A stretch of 64,000 nt of DNA from contig JAGOPY010000002.1 of the NCBI GenBank assembly GCA_017991835.1, positions 271,662-335,661 on the forward strand. Reading direction: 5' to 3'. Shown here piece by piece: positions 25,586 through 34,629 of the stretch (position 1 is the stretch's first letter; the number at the start of each line of letters is the position of its first letter). A program made the position numbers and the translations under genes. Source of the stretch: Bacteroidales bacterium (GTDB taxonomy: Bacteria > Bacteroidota > Bacteroidia > Bacteroidales > JAGOPY01). Below the pieces are notes generated by a model. That model did no database searches. It was not told the origin of the DNA and saw only the letters and a list, made by a program, of their open reading frames with translations.

Positions 25586-25617
25586 CAAATTTAGAAACAT
25601 TCTAAATAAGAAGCAAA
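25586..25617 (-). promoter_or_regulatory. Promoter of the sco-cox operon
   Basis: On the minus strand TTTG (25614-25617), 20 bases, then TAAATTTG (25586-25593) match the Bacteroidota sigma consensus exactly. The expected start of transcription near 25580 gives a leader of about 28 bases to the sco ATG at 25552. Confidence 0.8.
25589..25607. promoter_or_regulatory. 19-bp palindromic operator candidate at the sco-cox promoter
   Basis: ATTTAGAA-ACA-TTCTAAAT is a perfect inverted repeat lying between the -33 and -7 elements and covering part of the latter. The same palindrome, with GGG in the centre, lies at 41382-41400 ahead of ccoS and the cbb3 genes. A bound protein would block this promoter, so a repressor is the simplest reading. 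A further half-site TTCTAAAT follows at 25634-25641, inside a 9-bp inverted repeat (25619-25645). Confidence 0.65.
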
Positions 25618-25645
25618 TATTTATTTAAAAAGTTTCTAAATAAAT

Positions 25646-25702
25646 TGAGACTCCATCTGGTTTTAGTGAGATGGCATCTCATTAAATTGAGATGGAGTCT
25701 CA
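25646..25702. repeat. 36-bp direct repeat (left copy) inside a nested inverted repeat
   Basis: 25646-25681 is identical, base for base, to 32351-32386 in the same orientation. It contains a 15-base palindrome TGAGATGGCATCTCA (25667-25681). At this copy its first 13 bases, TGAGACTCCATCT, also pair perfectly with AGATGGAGTCTCA at 25690-25702; the right copy lacks that partner. Confidence 0.85.
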
Positions 25703-25725
25703 GTTCGATTGATTTATTTCGTGTC

Positions 25726-25813
25726 GTTCCTGGCGGAACTCCTTATTGAAATTACGCCTTTTCTTCCAGGGACTCACGTCCCTGGCTACCATACTGTTCT
25801 CCCTGGCGGGAGA
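25726..25813. other. Three consecutive perfect hairpins in the spacer upstream of sco
   Basis: GTTCC-TGGC-GGAAC (25726-25739), CCAGGGAC-TCAC-GTCCCTGG (25766-25785) and TCTCCC-TGGC-GGGAGA (25798-25813) each have a 4-base loop, and two loops are TGGC. I see no reading frame across them. The layout suggests a structured repeat element or an RNA gene remnant. With the 36-bp repeat (25646) and the short tandem repeats (25826-25960) it fills the 408-bp gap between sco and the next gene. Confidence 0.6.
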
Positions 25814-25825
25814 AATTTAAGGATT

Positions 25826-25960
25826 TGATGATTTGGGGATTTGGGGATTTGAAGACTTGGGGATTTACCCGTCAGACTTCCAGACTAAATCGAAAATGCG
25901 CAATGCCGAATCGCGTAATTCGATTGTCCAACTGTCCAACTGCCAACTGTCCAACTGCAT
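25826..25960. repeat. Short tandem repeat tracts downstream of the 640-residue T9SS gene
   Basis: Degenerate (GGATTTGG)n spans about 25826-25866, and a (TCCAACTG)n-type tract about 25924-25958 abuts the stop of the gene at 25961. No gene is visible here. Confidence 0.65.
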
Positions 25961-27883
25961 TCATCTTACTACAACAAACTTACCCCTTCCCAATAAATCA
26001 CACCCACTTTTCAGAACCGCGATATACACCCCCGGAGGATAACTTTCCACAATGATCTGTACCTGATCCTGACTAACAGGAACCTTTATTTCAGAAACTT
26101 CCCGTCCGAAAAAATCATAAATCATCAATGACAAATCCCCTCGAAAATCGAACATCGACAATCGACAATCGACAATCCCTCTCGCTGGATTCGGCCACAC
26201 CTCCAACCCTCTCCCCGTCTCCTTGTCTCCCGGTCTCCCCGTCTCCTCTTCCTCAATTCCCAGGCACGTATGCACCCGTACGCACCGCGTTTCCGACCAT
26301 TCAGAATACCCGCAGTCGTTTGTGCTCCGGGCTTTCAGCTCGGCAGTGCCCTCGTAGGTGATATTCCATGTGATTTCCGTTGATAATGAATCACTTGTTA
26401 TGGTACCTGCATTTTCCGGTATCAGTAGCCACTCGTAGCCCGTTGCCCATTTTACCGTATCAATGGTATAGATGGATGTTGCTGTAACGGTGGAACAGAC
26501 CGTATCCGGCCCTGACGTAATGACCGGCACATGCGGCTTGTAATAATCGCAGTCCTTGATTTCGAGCAGCCAGGCGTTCTCAGATTCGTCATTGGGATAT
26601 AGATCGCAGGTAACATCACCACTTGCGTAATTTGAATTTGCTCCGAGCACATAATTATAATCATCCTTTTTATACACACTATGAATATTCCAAAACCTGT
26701 CAGTACCTAAACCTCCGATACAATGCTCCCAAAGCAATTGCCCGTTACTATTCAGCTTAACCACCCAGATATCCATTTCATGCCATTCCGTGGTGTGATT
26801 TCCGGTTACATCCCCATCGTGTGAGTCAGTGTTTCCAATGAGAAGGAATCCACTATCAGCTGTCTGAGTTAAATAAGTGGGCCACTCATTAGTTAATCCC
26901 CCCAGGCACTTTTGCCAAATTATATTGCCATAGAGATCTATCTTAAGTGCCCAAATGTCCTCATAGACACCAGGTGTTCCGTGATATCCACTTACATCCC
27001 GGTCATTGGAGGATGTGCTGGCTGCGATCACATAACCATTATTTGTCTCGATAATATCGTATCCCAAATCATAATAAACCCCTCCATAACACCATTGATT
27101 TAAAGTGGTTCCATCAAGGTCCATTTCCACTACCCAGACATCTGTGAAAATGTAACCGTAATCAGGGCAATCGATCATACCACCGGTTAGTTCGTGGCCA
27201 CCAATAAACAGGATGGTATTATGAGATGAAAGTTTGATTGTAATACCATTATCTTTCCCGGAGTTTCCGATGGTTTTCTGCCAAATAATGTCCCCAACAG
27301 AGTCGATCCGGCAAAGCCAGACATCCATATCCCCATAAGAATGGGTTACATCACCTCCTGAAGAGCTGATCCTTCCCATCATCAACGCCCCTTTATCCGG
27401 CATTAATATTGCATCCACAGCTATTTCACCATTTGCCGAGCCCCCATAGTTTTTTTCCCACACAATTTCTCCATTTGCCTTAATCTTAACCATCCAGAAA
27501 TCTTTTCCCAGGAAATGATGTACGTCGCCATCGCTTGAACTTGCATGATTGAATAAGTAATAATTATTGCTGTCAATACGGATGATTTTATGCGGGCCGT
27601 CGCCGGAACTGCCTCCATAACATCTTTCCCAAATAACATTACCATAATTGTCCGTGTTAACGATCCATGCATCGGCTCCGCTATGATAATTTGAGATTCC
27701 AGGCCCATCATTAAGAATATATATTCCAAACAAATAACCATTGTCAGTTTTTTCAGCAGCATAGGTCCAGTTCTGCCCATTTTCGGCGCCAAGGCAATTT
27801 TGCCAGATCACAGACTCTATTTGCGCATTTAGGGCAATACTATTTAAGTATATAAATAAGTTGAGTGTGATCTTGAATTTCAT
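25961..27883 (-). CDS. Secreted beta-propeller-type protein with T9SS sorting domain
   Basis: 640 residues. A signal peptide ends near ALNAQ. Residues of about 22-440 hold roughly seven repeats of 55-65 residues with the core D-x-W-h-x-K-h-D-x-x-G-x-h-h-W-x-x-x-h-G-G (for example DIWALKIDLYGNIIWQKCLGG), which should fold as a beta-propeller. An Ig-like domain (about 445-540) follows, then a low-complexity linker of the form EEEETGRPGDKETGRGLE, then a T9SS sorting domain (VWPNPARGIVD ... GVYIAVL). The linker and start of the sorting domain are encoded by short DNA tandem repeats (26145-26240). Surface protein of unknown ligand; no catalytic site seen. It follows the split subtilase by 58 bp. 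Confidence 0.85.
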   Translation of the reverse strand: MKFKITLNLFIYLNSIALNAQIESVIWQNCLGAENGQNWTYAAEKTDNGYLFGIYILNDGPGISNYHSGADAWIVNTDNYGNVIWERCYGGSSGDGPHKIIRIDSNNYYLFNHASSSDGDVHHFLGKDFWMVKIKANGEIVWEKNYGGSANGEIAVDAILMPDKGALMMGRISSSGGDVTHSYGDMDVWLCRIDSVGDIIWQKTIGNSGKDNGITIKLSSHNTILFIGGHELTGGMIDCPDYGYIFTDVWVVEMDLDGTTLNQWCYGGVYYDLGYDIIETNNGYVIAASTSSNDRDVSGYHGTPGVYEDIWALKIDLYGNIIWQKCLGGLTNEWPTYLTQTADSGFLLIGNTDSHDGDVTGNHTTEWHEMDIWVVKLNSNGQLLWEHCIGGLGTDRFWNIHSVYKKDDYNYVLGANSNYASGDVTCDLYPNDESENAWLLEIKDCDYYKPHVPVITSGPDTVCSTVTATSIYTIDTVKWATGYEWLLIPENAGTITSDSLSTEITWNITYEGTAELKARSTNDCGYSEWSETRCVRVHTCLGIEEEETGRPGDKETGRGLEVWPNPARGIVDCRLSMFDFRGDLSLMIYDFFGREVSEIKVPVSQDQVQIIVESYPPGVYIAVLKSGCDLLGRGKFVVVR

Positions 27884-27941
27884 TATAAGTTTGTTTTAGT
27901 AACCGCTGCAGACTATCAGCCTGCAGCGGTTAAAACTTGGT

Positions 27942-30900
27942 TCATTGAATGACAATTTTGCCAACTTTGCTGAAACCGTCTGATATCAGGTTATAATAAT
28001 AAACTCCGGCATCTATTTCCGTTGTGTTCCATACTTTTTGACCTTGTTTGCCATTTACCTGAATCTGCCAAACTCCTTTTCCATTCAAGTCTGAAATAAG
28101 GATCTGTCCAGTTGAATTTTCGTTAAGCAGTTCATAATTAAAGGCCACATAATAGTGGGCAGGATTGGGTTCTGCCGAAATTTTCAATATTTCATTACCA
28201 GGCAGTGTGTTTGTTCCAGAAATGAAATCATATTTCAGATATGAACTATCAATCATAGGCAAGCAATAGCAATAATTTTGTATTCCGGCGTAGGTCAGTA
28301 TATTTCTAGCCATATTGCCCGCATAAGAACCTTCATTAACTGCTATAGATTGAAGAATATTGATATCTGTATTGTCGGGTTCATTCATCTTTTTTCCTGT
28401 TACAAACCATGATATTTGCATTTCCACCAGGGATTTGTAATCATTATAATTCTCAAGTTCTTTACCTTCAAGGCCGTATAGTGAAGGTAAAAGATTTAAT
28501 AGCGTGACTGCGTTATTTGTATCATTTTCCGATAGATATGATGAAATAATTTGACGATCGGCAACCATATTGTCCAGATTATCCAGCCAATTCCTGTAAT
28601 CAGTTATATTGAAAACGGTATCGAACAGGATGCTTCGTATAATATCCTGTGCGGCTTGGGTCTTCGCAGCTTTATATTGAGCCAATTCATTCCTTAGTAT
28701 GGTTTTGTAAGTAACACCATTGACTGCTTGCCTCAGAATATCGATCATGTAATCCGGTAACGGATCTTCTTTTTGTTCAAGAAAACCTATCAACGTATCT
28801 CTGTTCAATTCATCAGGATTTGCGGAAAGGATTTCGAGTAAAACCTCGTCAGGAAAAACATCGGTACGTTCTGCCATTGCTCGCAGTACTTCCTGGGAAA
28901 GATGGGGAGAATGGCCTAAGAGCTGACTTCTCAATGTCCATATATCATCGGGTTCTGCGGATTCAATGTTGGACAATTCCGTTTCTGTATCTCCACCATC
29001 AATCAAGGATTCATATAAATAACTGACCGAATTATAGTCGCTAAAATTCTGGGCAAAGGATTCTTCTTTTACCAACCGTTCTTCATAAGTCAGGCCAATA
29101 TGTCCACCACCTCCATAATGATCCGGGCAATTATTTTCATTACTAATTTCTTTTTCAAAGAATTCCGGTTTCCAGCTAAAAATATTTACAGGCTCTTCAT
29201 CCGTGCAAGGATCACAGTAATAATAATTTATTGTACTTTTTCCCCTATTACTAAAGTGTAATACATTTGAAGTGTCCTGTGAAAACACATTGCCAGAAGA
29301 AGTACTCTGATCGCCTTGCCAACCCCGGATCATCGCTCCGGCTGTATCGGTTCCAATGAACTGTACCATAAAATCAACGGCATTATGGGAATTACAATTG
29401 CATTGATACTCAACGCCATCATCGTCAGATAAAGGATCTAGCCTATTAGTACCTTCAGCATAGTTTCCATAACTAAGCCCGTCAAAATTATTTTTATAAA
29501 TATTGTCATATTGAGTACGGCAATTCTTTACCCTGATACCGGCATAATTGCCATTGGTTGCCAGGCTATCTTTCCGTAGTTTGTTTTTTTCTATTACAAA
29601 TCCAATCGACTCATGAATATCAATTCCAACACCATCGGCGAAATCACAGTTGCCATGATAAGGAGCGACATAGCCTGCTTCTAAGTAGTTTTCCAATATC
29701 ACGGCATAATCGTGTTCATTAATATAAATTCCGGTACTGTTGTCGTTAAAATGAGTACCGTTTATGAAAACCGGCGGATCAATTACTTGGGCTGGCGCCC
29801 AAACACCAATCGCCCAATTGAACCCGCTGAACCGGCAACTATCAGCATCAACGCAGGGAATTGTATGCGAAGGGCAGTAAGGTCTTACGTAAAATCCGGC
29901 GTTATAAGCTGCCAGTCCCACGTTCCATGTAGAAATATTCGTCGCATCATGACTGACCGAAAAGGTACACCCGTTGAACTGGAGCCCTCTGACATGGCAC
30001 AGATCGACATGCTTGTAAAATGTCTTATCTCCCAAATACTGCGCATCAATTATAAATGAACAGTTTGTAAATATTCCGTAATAATCAAGTTCCTGAGTGG
30101 GATATAATGGATTAAAGTTGCGGTAATACAGTGCATGCACAGACATGACATTGTTTTTAAAAGTAGAATTGTAAGCTTCCACAATGCCTCCTGTCATGGT
30201 GTAATCATCCGGTTTCCATAGATTTATGGCTGTGACGGCATTTTCAATTGTTGCGCCATTGAGAATGATTACACCTTGTGGATAGGGTAAAAGCGGGTAC
30301 TTGAATTGCGGAGCATTCGGATAACCCCAGACTTCGATGCCGGGCCACATAATGCTATTGCAAATACCTGTTAATATACAATTATTAAGAATTAATTTTC
30401 CTCCGGGCTTGACAATAATTTTTGCCCAACTACTTATAGAAATGGTGCAATTTTGAATGGTCAGTTCAGCACCAAATTCGACATTGATGTTATTATAAAT
30501 ATTCATATCACTGTCCCAGGTGGTGTTTACTTCGATAGGAGGAATTATGACAGGCTGTAGCGCTTTAAATGCATTTATTCTACCGTAGCCTACCCATTTG
30601 CTCCACCCTGTAATCGAATCATAATGGTTGACTTCAGGACTTATTGTATCTGCTGTCCTTTTAAGAATGCTTTCAATCGAATCATTCGTAAGGCAGGGAT
30701 TTGCTGAAAGCATTAATGCCACAACTCCGGAAGCAAATGAAACAGCTCTTGAAGTCGATATATTAAATTCAGATACGCTATCATAAGTTTTAAACTTATA
30801 ATCAGGTACGTACTGCTCATTTTCCTTTATTACATTGCCTATAAATAATCCACCGGGAGCAACGACATCAATTCCCGTATCATAATTAGAGCCAAAATCA

Positions 30901-31322
30901 AGCCAGTCCCATCGGTATTCATCAGCTAATGTATCATCTGCATTACATTCTGATGCGCCAACAGCAAGAACTTCTTCGAATCTTGCAGGAAAATTAATGG
31001 GTTGGCTGTTGTCATTACCTGTCGATCCCAGAAAGAATACCGTATCGCTTTGAAAATGAAAATGTATAGCTGTTTCGACAGATTCGTTATATGGTATTCT
31101 TATTGGCATATTAATTATTCTTGCCCCATTAAAAACTGCGTAATCGATCGCTTCAGGGATGAAGGCGTCGTCAATAAATTGAGGTTCATCTACATCTCTG
31201 ATATTAAGCATCATTACAGAAATGCCTTTCGTGGAATAACCACCGGCAACACCCCAAATTCCAATGTTATTATTTGTTTTTGCCGCAATGATGGATGAAC
31301 ATATAGTGCCATGAGATGTCAT
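27942..31322 (-). CDS. C-terminal part of a split subtilase with beta-helix and T9SS domain
   Basis: 1126 residues in the same frame as the upstream piece (31326-32066), separated only by TAG and one Pro codon. It begins inside a peptidase S8 domain: catalytic His in SHGTICSSIIAA (residues 3-4 on) and Ser in ISTSRAVSFASG, where the usual Pro after the Ser helix is Ser. The Asp of the triad is in the upstream piece. Residues of about 270-700 form a right-handed beta-helix-like region rich in Asn and short strands. A helical stretch follows (about 760-1000), then a T9SS sorting domain (SAEPNPAHYYV ... GVYYYNLI). If the TAG is not read through, this piece has no signal peptide and cannot be an active protease. 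Composition looks AT-richer than the respiratory genes. Confidence 0.8.
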   Translation of the reverse strand: MTSHGTICSSIIAAKTNNNIGIWGVAGGYSTKGISVMMLNIRDVDEPQFIDDAFIPEAIDYAVFNGARIINMPIRIPYNESVETAIHFHFQSDTVFFLGSTGNDNSQPINFPARFEEVLAVGASECNADDTLADEYRWDWLDFGSNYDTGIDVVAPGGLFIGNVIKENEQYVPDYKFKTYDSVSEFNISTSRAVSFASGVVALMLSANPCLTNDSIESILKRTADTISPEVNHYDSITGWSKWVGYGRINAFKALQPVIIPPIEVNTTWDSDMNIYNNINVEFGAELTIQNCTISISSWAKIIVKPGGKLILNNCILTGICNSIMWPGIEVWGYPNAPQFKYPLLPYPQGVIILNGATIENAVTAINLWKPDDYTMTGGIVEAYNSTFKNNVMSVHALYYRNFNPLYPTQELDYYGIFTNCSFIIDAQYLGDKTFYKHVDLCHVRGLQFNGCTFSVSHDATNISTWNVGLAAYNAGFYVRPYCPSHTIPCVDADSCRFSGFNWAIGVWAPAQVIDPPVFINGTHFNDNSTGIYINEHDYAVILENYLEAGYVAPYHGNCDFADGVGIDIHESIGFVIEKNKLRKDSLATNGNYAGIRVKNCRTQYDNIYKNNFDGLSYGNYAEGTNRLDPLSDDDGVEYQCNCNSHNAVDFMVQFIGTDTAGAMIRGWQGDQSTSSGNVFSQDTSNVLHFSNRGKSTINYYYCDPCTDEEPVNIFSWKPEFFEKEISNENNCPDHYGGGGHIGLTYEERLVKEESFAQNFSDYNSVSYLYESLIDGGDTETELSNIESAEPDDIWTLRSQLLGHSPHLSQEVLRAMAERTDVFPDEVLLEILSANPDELNRDTLIGFLEQKEDPLPDYMIDILRQAVNGVTYKTILRNELAQYKAAKTQAAQDIIRSILFDTVFNITDYRNWLDNLDNMVADRQIISSYLSENDTNNAVTLLNLLPSLYGLEGKELENYNDYKSLVEMQISWFVTGKKMNEPDNTDINILQSIAVNEGSYAGNMARNILTYAGIQNYCYCLPMIDSSYLKYDFISGTNTLPGNEILKISAEPNPAHYYVAFNYELLNENSTGQILISDLNGKGVWQIQVNGKQGQKVWNTTEIDAGVYYYNLISDGFSKVGKIVIQ

Positions 31323-31325
31323 AGG

Positions 31326-32066
31326 CTACTCCTCTAATAATAACTGGTTATTATCTGCTGGGAAGTTCCATCCGTGAATATCATCAACTTTGCCGTTTTG
31401 ATCGTTATCGACATTATCAGGAATACTCCCTTCACCAAAATTAATCCATAAATTTGAATAGGTGTCGGAACCATAATCTAAATCCGGATGATTCTCCCAG
31501 ATTCCATTATCAAGATCAGCAACAATAATCCTGCTATGACCAGAAGTTAATTGCCATGCTTCGAAAAGTCCAGTATGTTCATATGGCCATAGAAGGTTTG
31601 GATGATTTATTATTTTGCTGTCAATTAGGGCAAGATTATCATTTGGCCTGCCAATATCAGATAAAGGACATAAATGGTTTATATCATAAAACTGAACATC
31701 AGAGCTATTATCAATCCCATTAACCAATTCAATAAAATTTGTTCCGGGATTAATTGAATATCGAATTATTTGAGAACTGGAAGTATTTTGTGGAGTTATC
31801 AGAAACGTTGAATTAAAAGCTTGTTTCCTATTCTCGGAAATTGTATCATTCAGCTTTATCAGAATGTAGTCTGTTTTCACTTGAAAAGTATCGCCATCCG
31901 AGATGTCATAATATTTTTCATCCAAAAACAGTAACTTATATTTTCCAACATCATAATAAGTTTGGGAACGTAAAAAGGATGCGATCAGGAGTAGACTAAT
32001 AGTCGCTACTTTCTTGATATTTAAGTTTCCTTGAAATACAAGGTTGAATAAAGTAAACTTTTTCAT
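31326..32066 (-). pseudogene. N-terminal part of the split subtilase
   Basis: 246 residues from an ATG at 32066, with a signal peptide (ISLLLIASFLRSQ; a nearer start inside the first 20 residues is possible). A propeptide-like region leads into the peptidase S8 domain up to just after the catalytic Asp motif VADLDNGIWENHPDL and the usual DDIHGWNF strand. The frame then hits TAG at 31326-31328 and continues without a break at 31322. Joined, the protein would have about 1374 residues and all three triad members. A recent nonsense mutation, a sequencing error or programmed readthrough would all explain this. Confidence 0.8.
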
Positions 32067-32173
32067 AAATAGTCGGATTAAATGTTAATAAATTGAAAAG
32101 AATAATTGGTAGGGATAATACGGATTTAAAAAGCAATCGAGGCGTAAGATTATTCTCCTTTTCCCCTCGTCTC

Positions 32174-32214
<41 letters not shown>

Positions 32215-32350
32215 AGAAACGCGCTATTAGGTAAAACCGAATCATTTGGATCAATTGGATTTGGTTAAGAATCAAATCACGAAATGTATGGAATAAATAT
32301 AAATAAGATATATTTAAAAGTCAAGGGATGGTTGATAACTTTTTCGTACA

Positions 32351-32386
32351 TGAGACTCCATCTGGTTTTAGTGAGATGGCATCTCA
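32351..32386. repeat. 36-bp direct repeat (right copy)
   Basis: Identical to 25646-25681 in the same orientation. The two copies enclose the two T9SS genes (25961-32066) and nothing else, so they delimit a 6.7-kb segment. Confidence 0.85.
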
Positions 32387-32433
32387 AATAGTTACCCGAA
32401 CCGCGTAATGCTTTCCACCTTAAAACTCATTAC

Positions 32434-34023
32434 TCAGTTGATCCTCTTCTTCTTCCCGCCCCATTCCTTTTCACGAAGGATATATTTCTGGATCTTGCCG
32501 GTGGAGGTCTTTGGGAGCTCGCCGAATTCTACGGCGGCAGGACATTTGAAGTGGGCGGCATGCTGCCGGCAGAAACGGATGATCTCTTCTTCGGTGGCCC
32601 GGGCATCACGCCTCAGGGTGACAAATGCTTTCGGCCGTTCGCCCCACTTTTCGTCGGGAATGGCTACCACGGCGCACTCCAGCACAGCCGGGTGACGTGC
32701 CACGAGCTGCTCGATCTCGATGGTCGAAATGTTCTCGCCCCCTGAAATGATGATGTCTTTCAGCCGGTCGCGCAACTCGATATAGCCATCAGGGTGCCAG
32801 ACCGCCAGGTCGCCCGAATGGAACCAGCCGCCAAGAAAAGCTTTGGCCGTAGCTTCGGGCTGCAGGTAGTACTCCCGCATCACATTGTTCCCGCGCATCA
32901 CCACTTCGCCCATCGTGCTGCCGTCTCTGGGCACATCGTCCATATTCTCATCCACTACCCTGACCAGCTCCGCTGTAAGATAGGCCTGGCCCTGCCGGGC
33001 GCGGTAAAACGATTGCTCCTCCGCCGGCAGGTCATCCCACTGCGGATGCCACTCGCAAACCGTTATAGGTCCATATGTCTCCGTCAGCCCATAGACATGC
33101 ACCGGCTTGAAATTGAACGACTTGATCATCGCCAGCAGGGTGGGGGAGGGCGGAGCGCCGGCAATGGTCACCGTTACCGGGTAAGTTACAGGAGCGGCCG
33201 AGGGATGGTTCAGCAGGTTGATCTGCAGGGTGGGGGCGCCGTTGAAATGAGTGACATGCTCGGCCCGGATCAGGTCCCAGATCAGTCCCGGGTCGGTCTT
33301 GCGCAGGCAGACATGCGTACCGCCAATGGCCGTTACGGCCCAGGTAAAGCACCAGCCGTTGCAGTGGAACATCGGCAGGGTCCAGAGATAAACACTCCCG
33401 GAGTCCAGGTGCACTTCGATGATCTCTCCCAGGGAATTCAGGTACGCCCCCCGGTGGGTATAGAGCACCCCTTTCGGACGGCCGGTGGTGCCGGAAGTGT
33501 AGTTCAGCGTGACCGGTTCCTCTTCATCTGCCAGCGGGCTTTCAACAGGTTCAGCGCTCCCTTCCGATAAAAACTGCTCGTAGGGATCATCCCCGAGGCC
33601 CGAATCCTCTATCCCGATTACGGTTATTCCCGACAGGTCCATTTCCCCGACCAGCGGCGAAAATTCGCTGTCGATAAACAGGAAACCGGCCCCGGAGTGT
33701 TGCAGGATATAGCCGATCTCCTCTGCATTCAGCCGGGTATTGATCGGCACCAGTATACCGCCTGCGGCAGGGATCGCGAAATGAGCCTCCAGCAAAGCGG
33801 GAATGTTCGGGCAAAGAAAAGCCACCCGGTCGTGTTTTTTCAATCCAAGCGACAACAGCCTGTTCGACAGCCGGTTGACACGTTCTTCAAACTGTTTGTA
33901 GCTGTAGCGCCGGTTATAATGGATTATGGCTGTTTTTTCAGGATAGATGCTGGCAGAGCGGCGAAGAAAGCTGACCGGTGAGAGTTCCGTCCGGTAAACT
34001 TTATGGGGATTATCGGCTAACAT
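32434..34023 (-). CDS. Acyl-CoA ligase (AMP-forming, ANL superfamily)
   Basis: 529 residues. The ANL core motifs are in order: the P-loop-like NYTSGTTGRPKGVLYTH near residue 175, VYGLTETYGP near 312, the hinge region ELRDRLKDIIISGGENIS near 420-437, and the C-terminal catalytic Lys in KTSTGKIQKYIL near 510. It activates a carboxylic acid to an acyl-CoA through an acyl-adenylate. The overall layout (VYRTELSPVSFLRRSASIYP at the N-terminus) resembles plant and bacterial medium- and long-chain AAE-type ligases; the substrate cannot be fixed. It stands alone between the T9SS segment and the cytochrome c pair. GC content looks higher than on its left side. Confidence 0.9.
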   Translation of the reverse strand: MLADNPHKVYRTELSPVSFLRRSASIYPEKTAIIHYNRRYSYKQFEERVNRLSNRLLSLGLKKHDRVAFLCPNIPALLEAHFAIPAAGGILVPINTRLNAEEIGYILQHSGAGFLFIDSEFSPLVGEMDLSGITVIGIEDSGLGDDPYEQFLSEGSAEPVESPLADEEEPVTLNYTSGTTGRPKGVLYTHRGAYLNSLGEIIEVHLDSGSVYLWTLPMFHCNGWCFTWAVTAIGGTHVCLRKTDPGLIWDLIRAEHVTHFNGAPTLQINLLNHPSAAPVTYPVTVTIAGAPPSPTLLAMIKSFNFKPVHVYGLTETYGPITVCEWHPQWDDLPAEEQSFYRARQGQAYLTAELVRVVDENMDDVPRDGSTMGEVVMRGNNVMREYYLQPEATAKAFLGGWFHSGDLAVWHPDGYIELRDRLKDIIISGGENISTIEIEQLVARHPAVLECAVVAIPDEKWGERPKAFVTLRRDARATEEEIIRFCRQHAAHFKCPAAVEFGELPKTSTGKIQKYILREKEWGGKKKRIN

Positions 34024-34115
34024 ATTCGTAAGGTTTGGTTACCTCACAAATATAATAAAATCGTATATAATCCCCATCTCCAATCCAACAATTAATATGC
34101 TCTTTTCCCTTTTCC

Positions 34116-34625
34116 TTATTCCTTTGTCCCTTTTCCCTCCTCGATAAGAACTCCTTCCGCAATAAACTCATAGGCATAGACAGGTTCGGTGATCGCCGCG
34201 ATTTCCTCCTCGCTTTTACCGTCCTCGCGGGCGTAATTTTGCAATGTTTCGACGGGTATCAGTTCGCGGATGGCTATCCCCTGGGCGATGGCAATTTTGC
34301 CGGCCGCATCCAGGGGAATAGTGAACAATTCATCTTTGAAAGTTACGTGCACCGTTTCGCCGTTGCCCATATCCAGGTCCATCCAGCAGCCTGAATGTTT
34401 GCAAGATGCCTTGATATTGCCGGAGACAGTGGCCATAACTGTATCATTATCAGTAAAGAGTGTTGAGAAATTGGCTGCCGGAACAGCGTTAGTGGAAGCG
34501 ATGTCAGTGCCGAAATTGCCTGTGGGAGCGGTCTCTTTGCCTGCTCCCTGATGCGCCGATGGCTGCGGGCCGGTCTGGCAGGCCGCAGCCATCAGGATTA
34601 TAAAGAATAGACTGATATATTTCAT
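34116..34625 (-). CDS. DUF4920 family lipoprotein
   Basis: 169 residues from the ATG at 34625. A start nine codons upstream is possible but would place a charged stretch before the signal, and would overlap the preceding gene. The lipobox is MAAAC (Cys near residue 15). After a low-complexity Ala/Thr linker comes the DUF4920 domain: a beta-rich fold with VSGNIKASCKHSGCWMDLDMG, where the Cys pair could bind metal or haem-like cofactors, then HVTFKDELFTIPLDAAGK and a conserved acidic helix. Function is unknown; members often lie near cytochrome and copper genes, as here, 4 bp downstream of a cytochrome c gene. The last codons (EEGKGTKE) are encoded by a short CTTTTCC-type tandem repeat. Confidence 0.82.
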   Translation of the reverse strand: MKYISLFFIILMAAACQTGPQPSAHQGAGKETAPTGNFGTDIASTNAVPAANFSTLFTDNDTVMATVSGNIKASCKHSGCWMDLDMGNGETVHVTFKDELFTIPLDAAGKIAIAQGIAIRELIPVETLQNYAREDGKSEEEIAAITEPVYAYEFIAEGVLIEEGKGTKE

Positions 34626-34629
34626 AAGA

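Noticed and set aside
24767..25600. sco start at the ATG at 25600
   Set aside because: This ATG lies between the -33 and -7 elements; the ATG at 25552 has the signal peptide directly after it.
25589..25607. FNR or CRP site at the caa3 promoter
   Set aside because: The arms do not contain TTGA/TCAA or TGTGA/TCACA cores, so the palindrome belongs to another regulator type.
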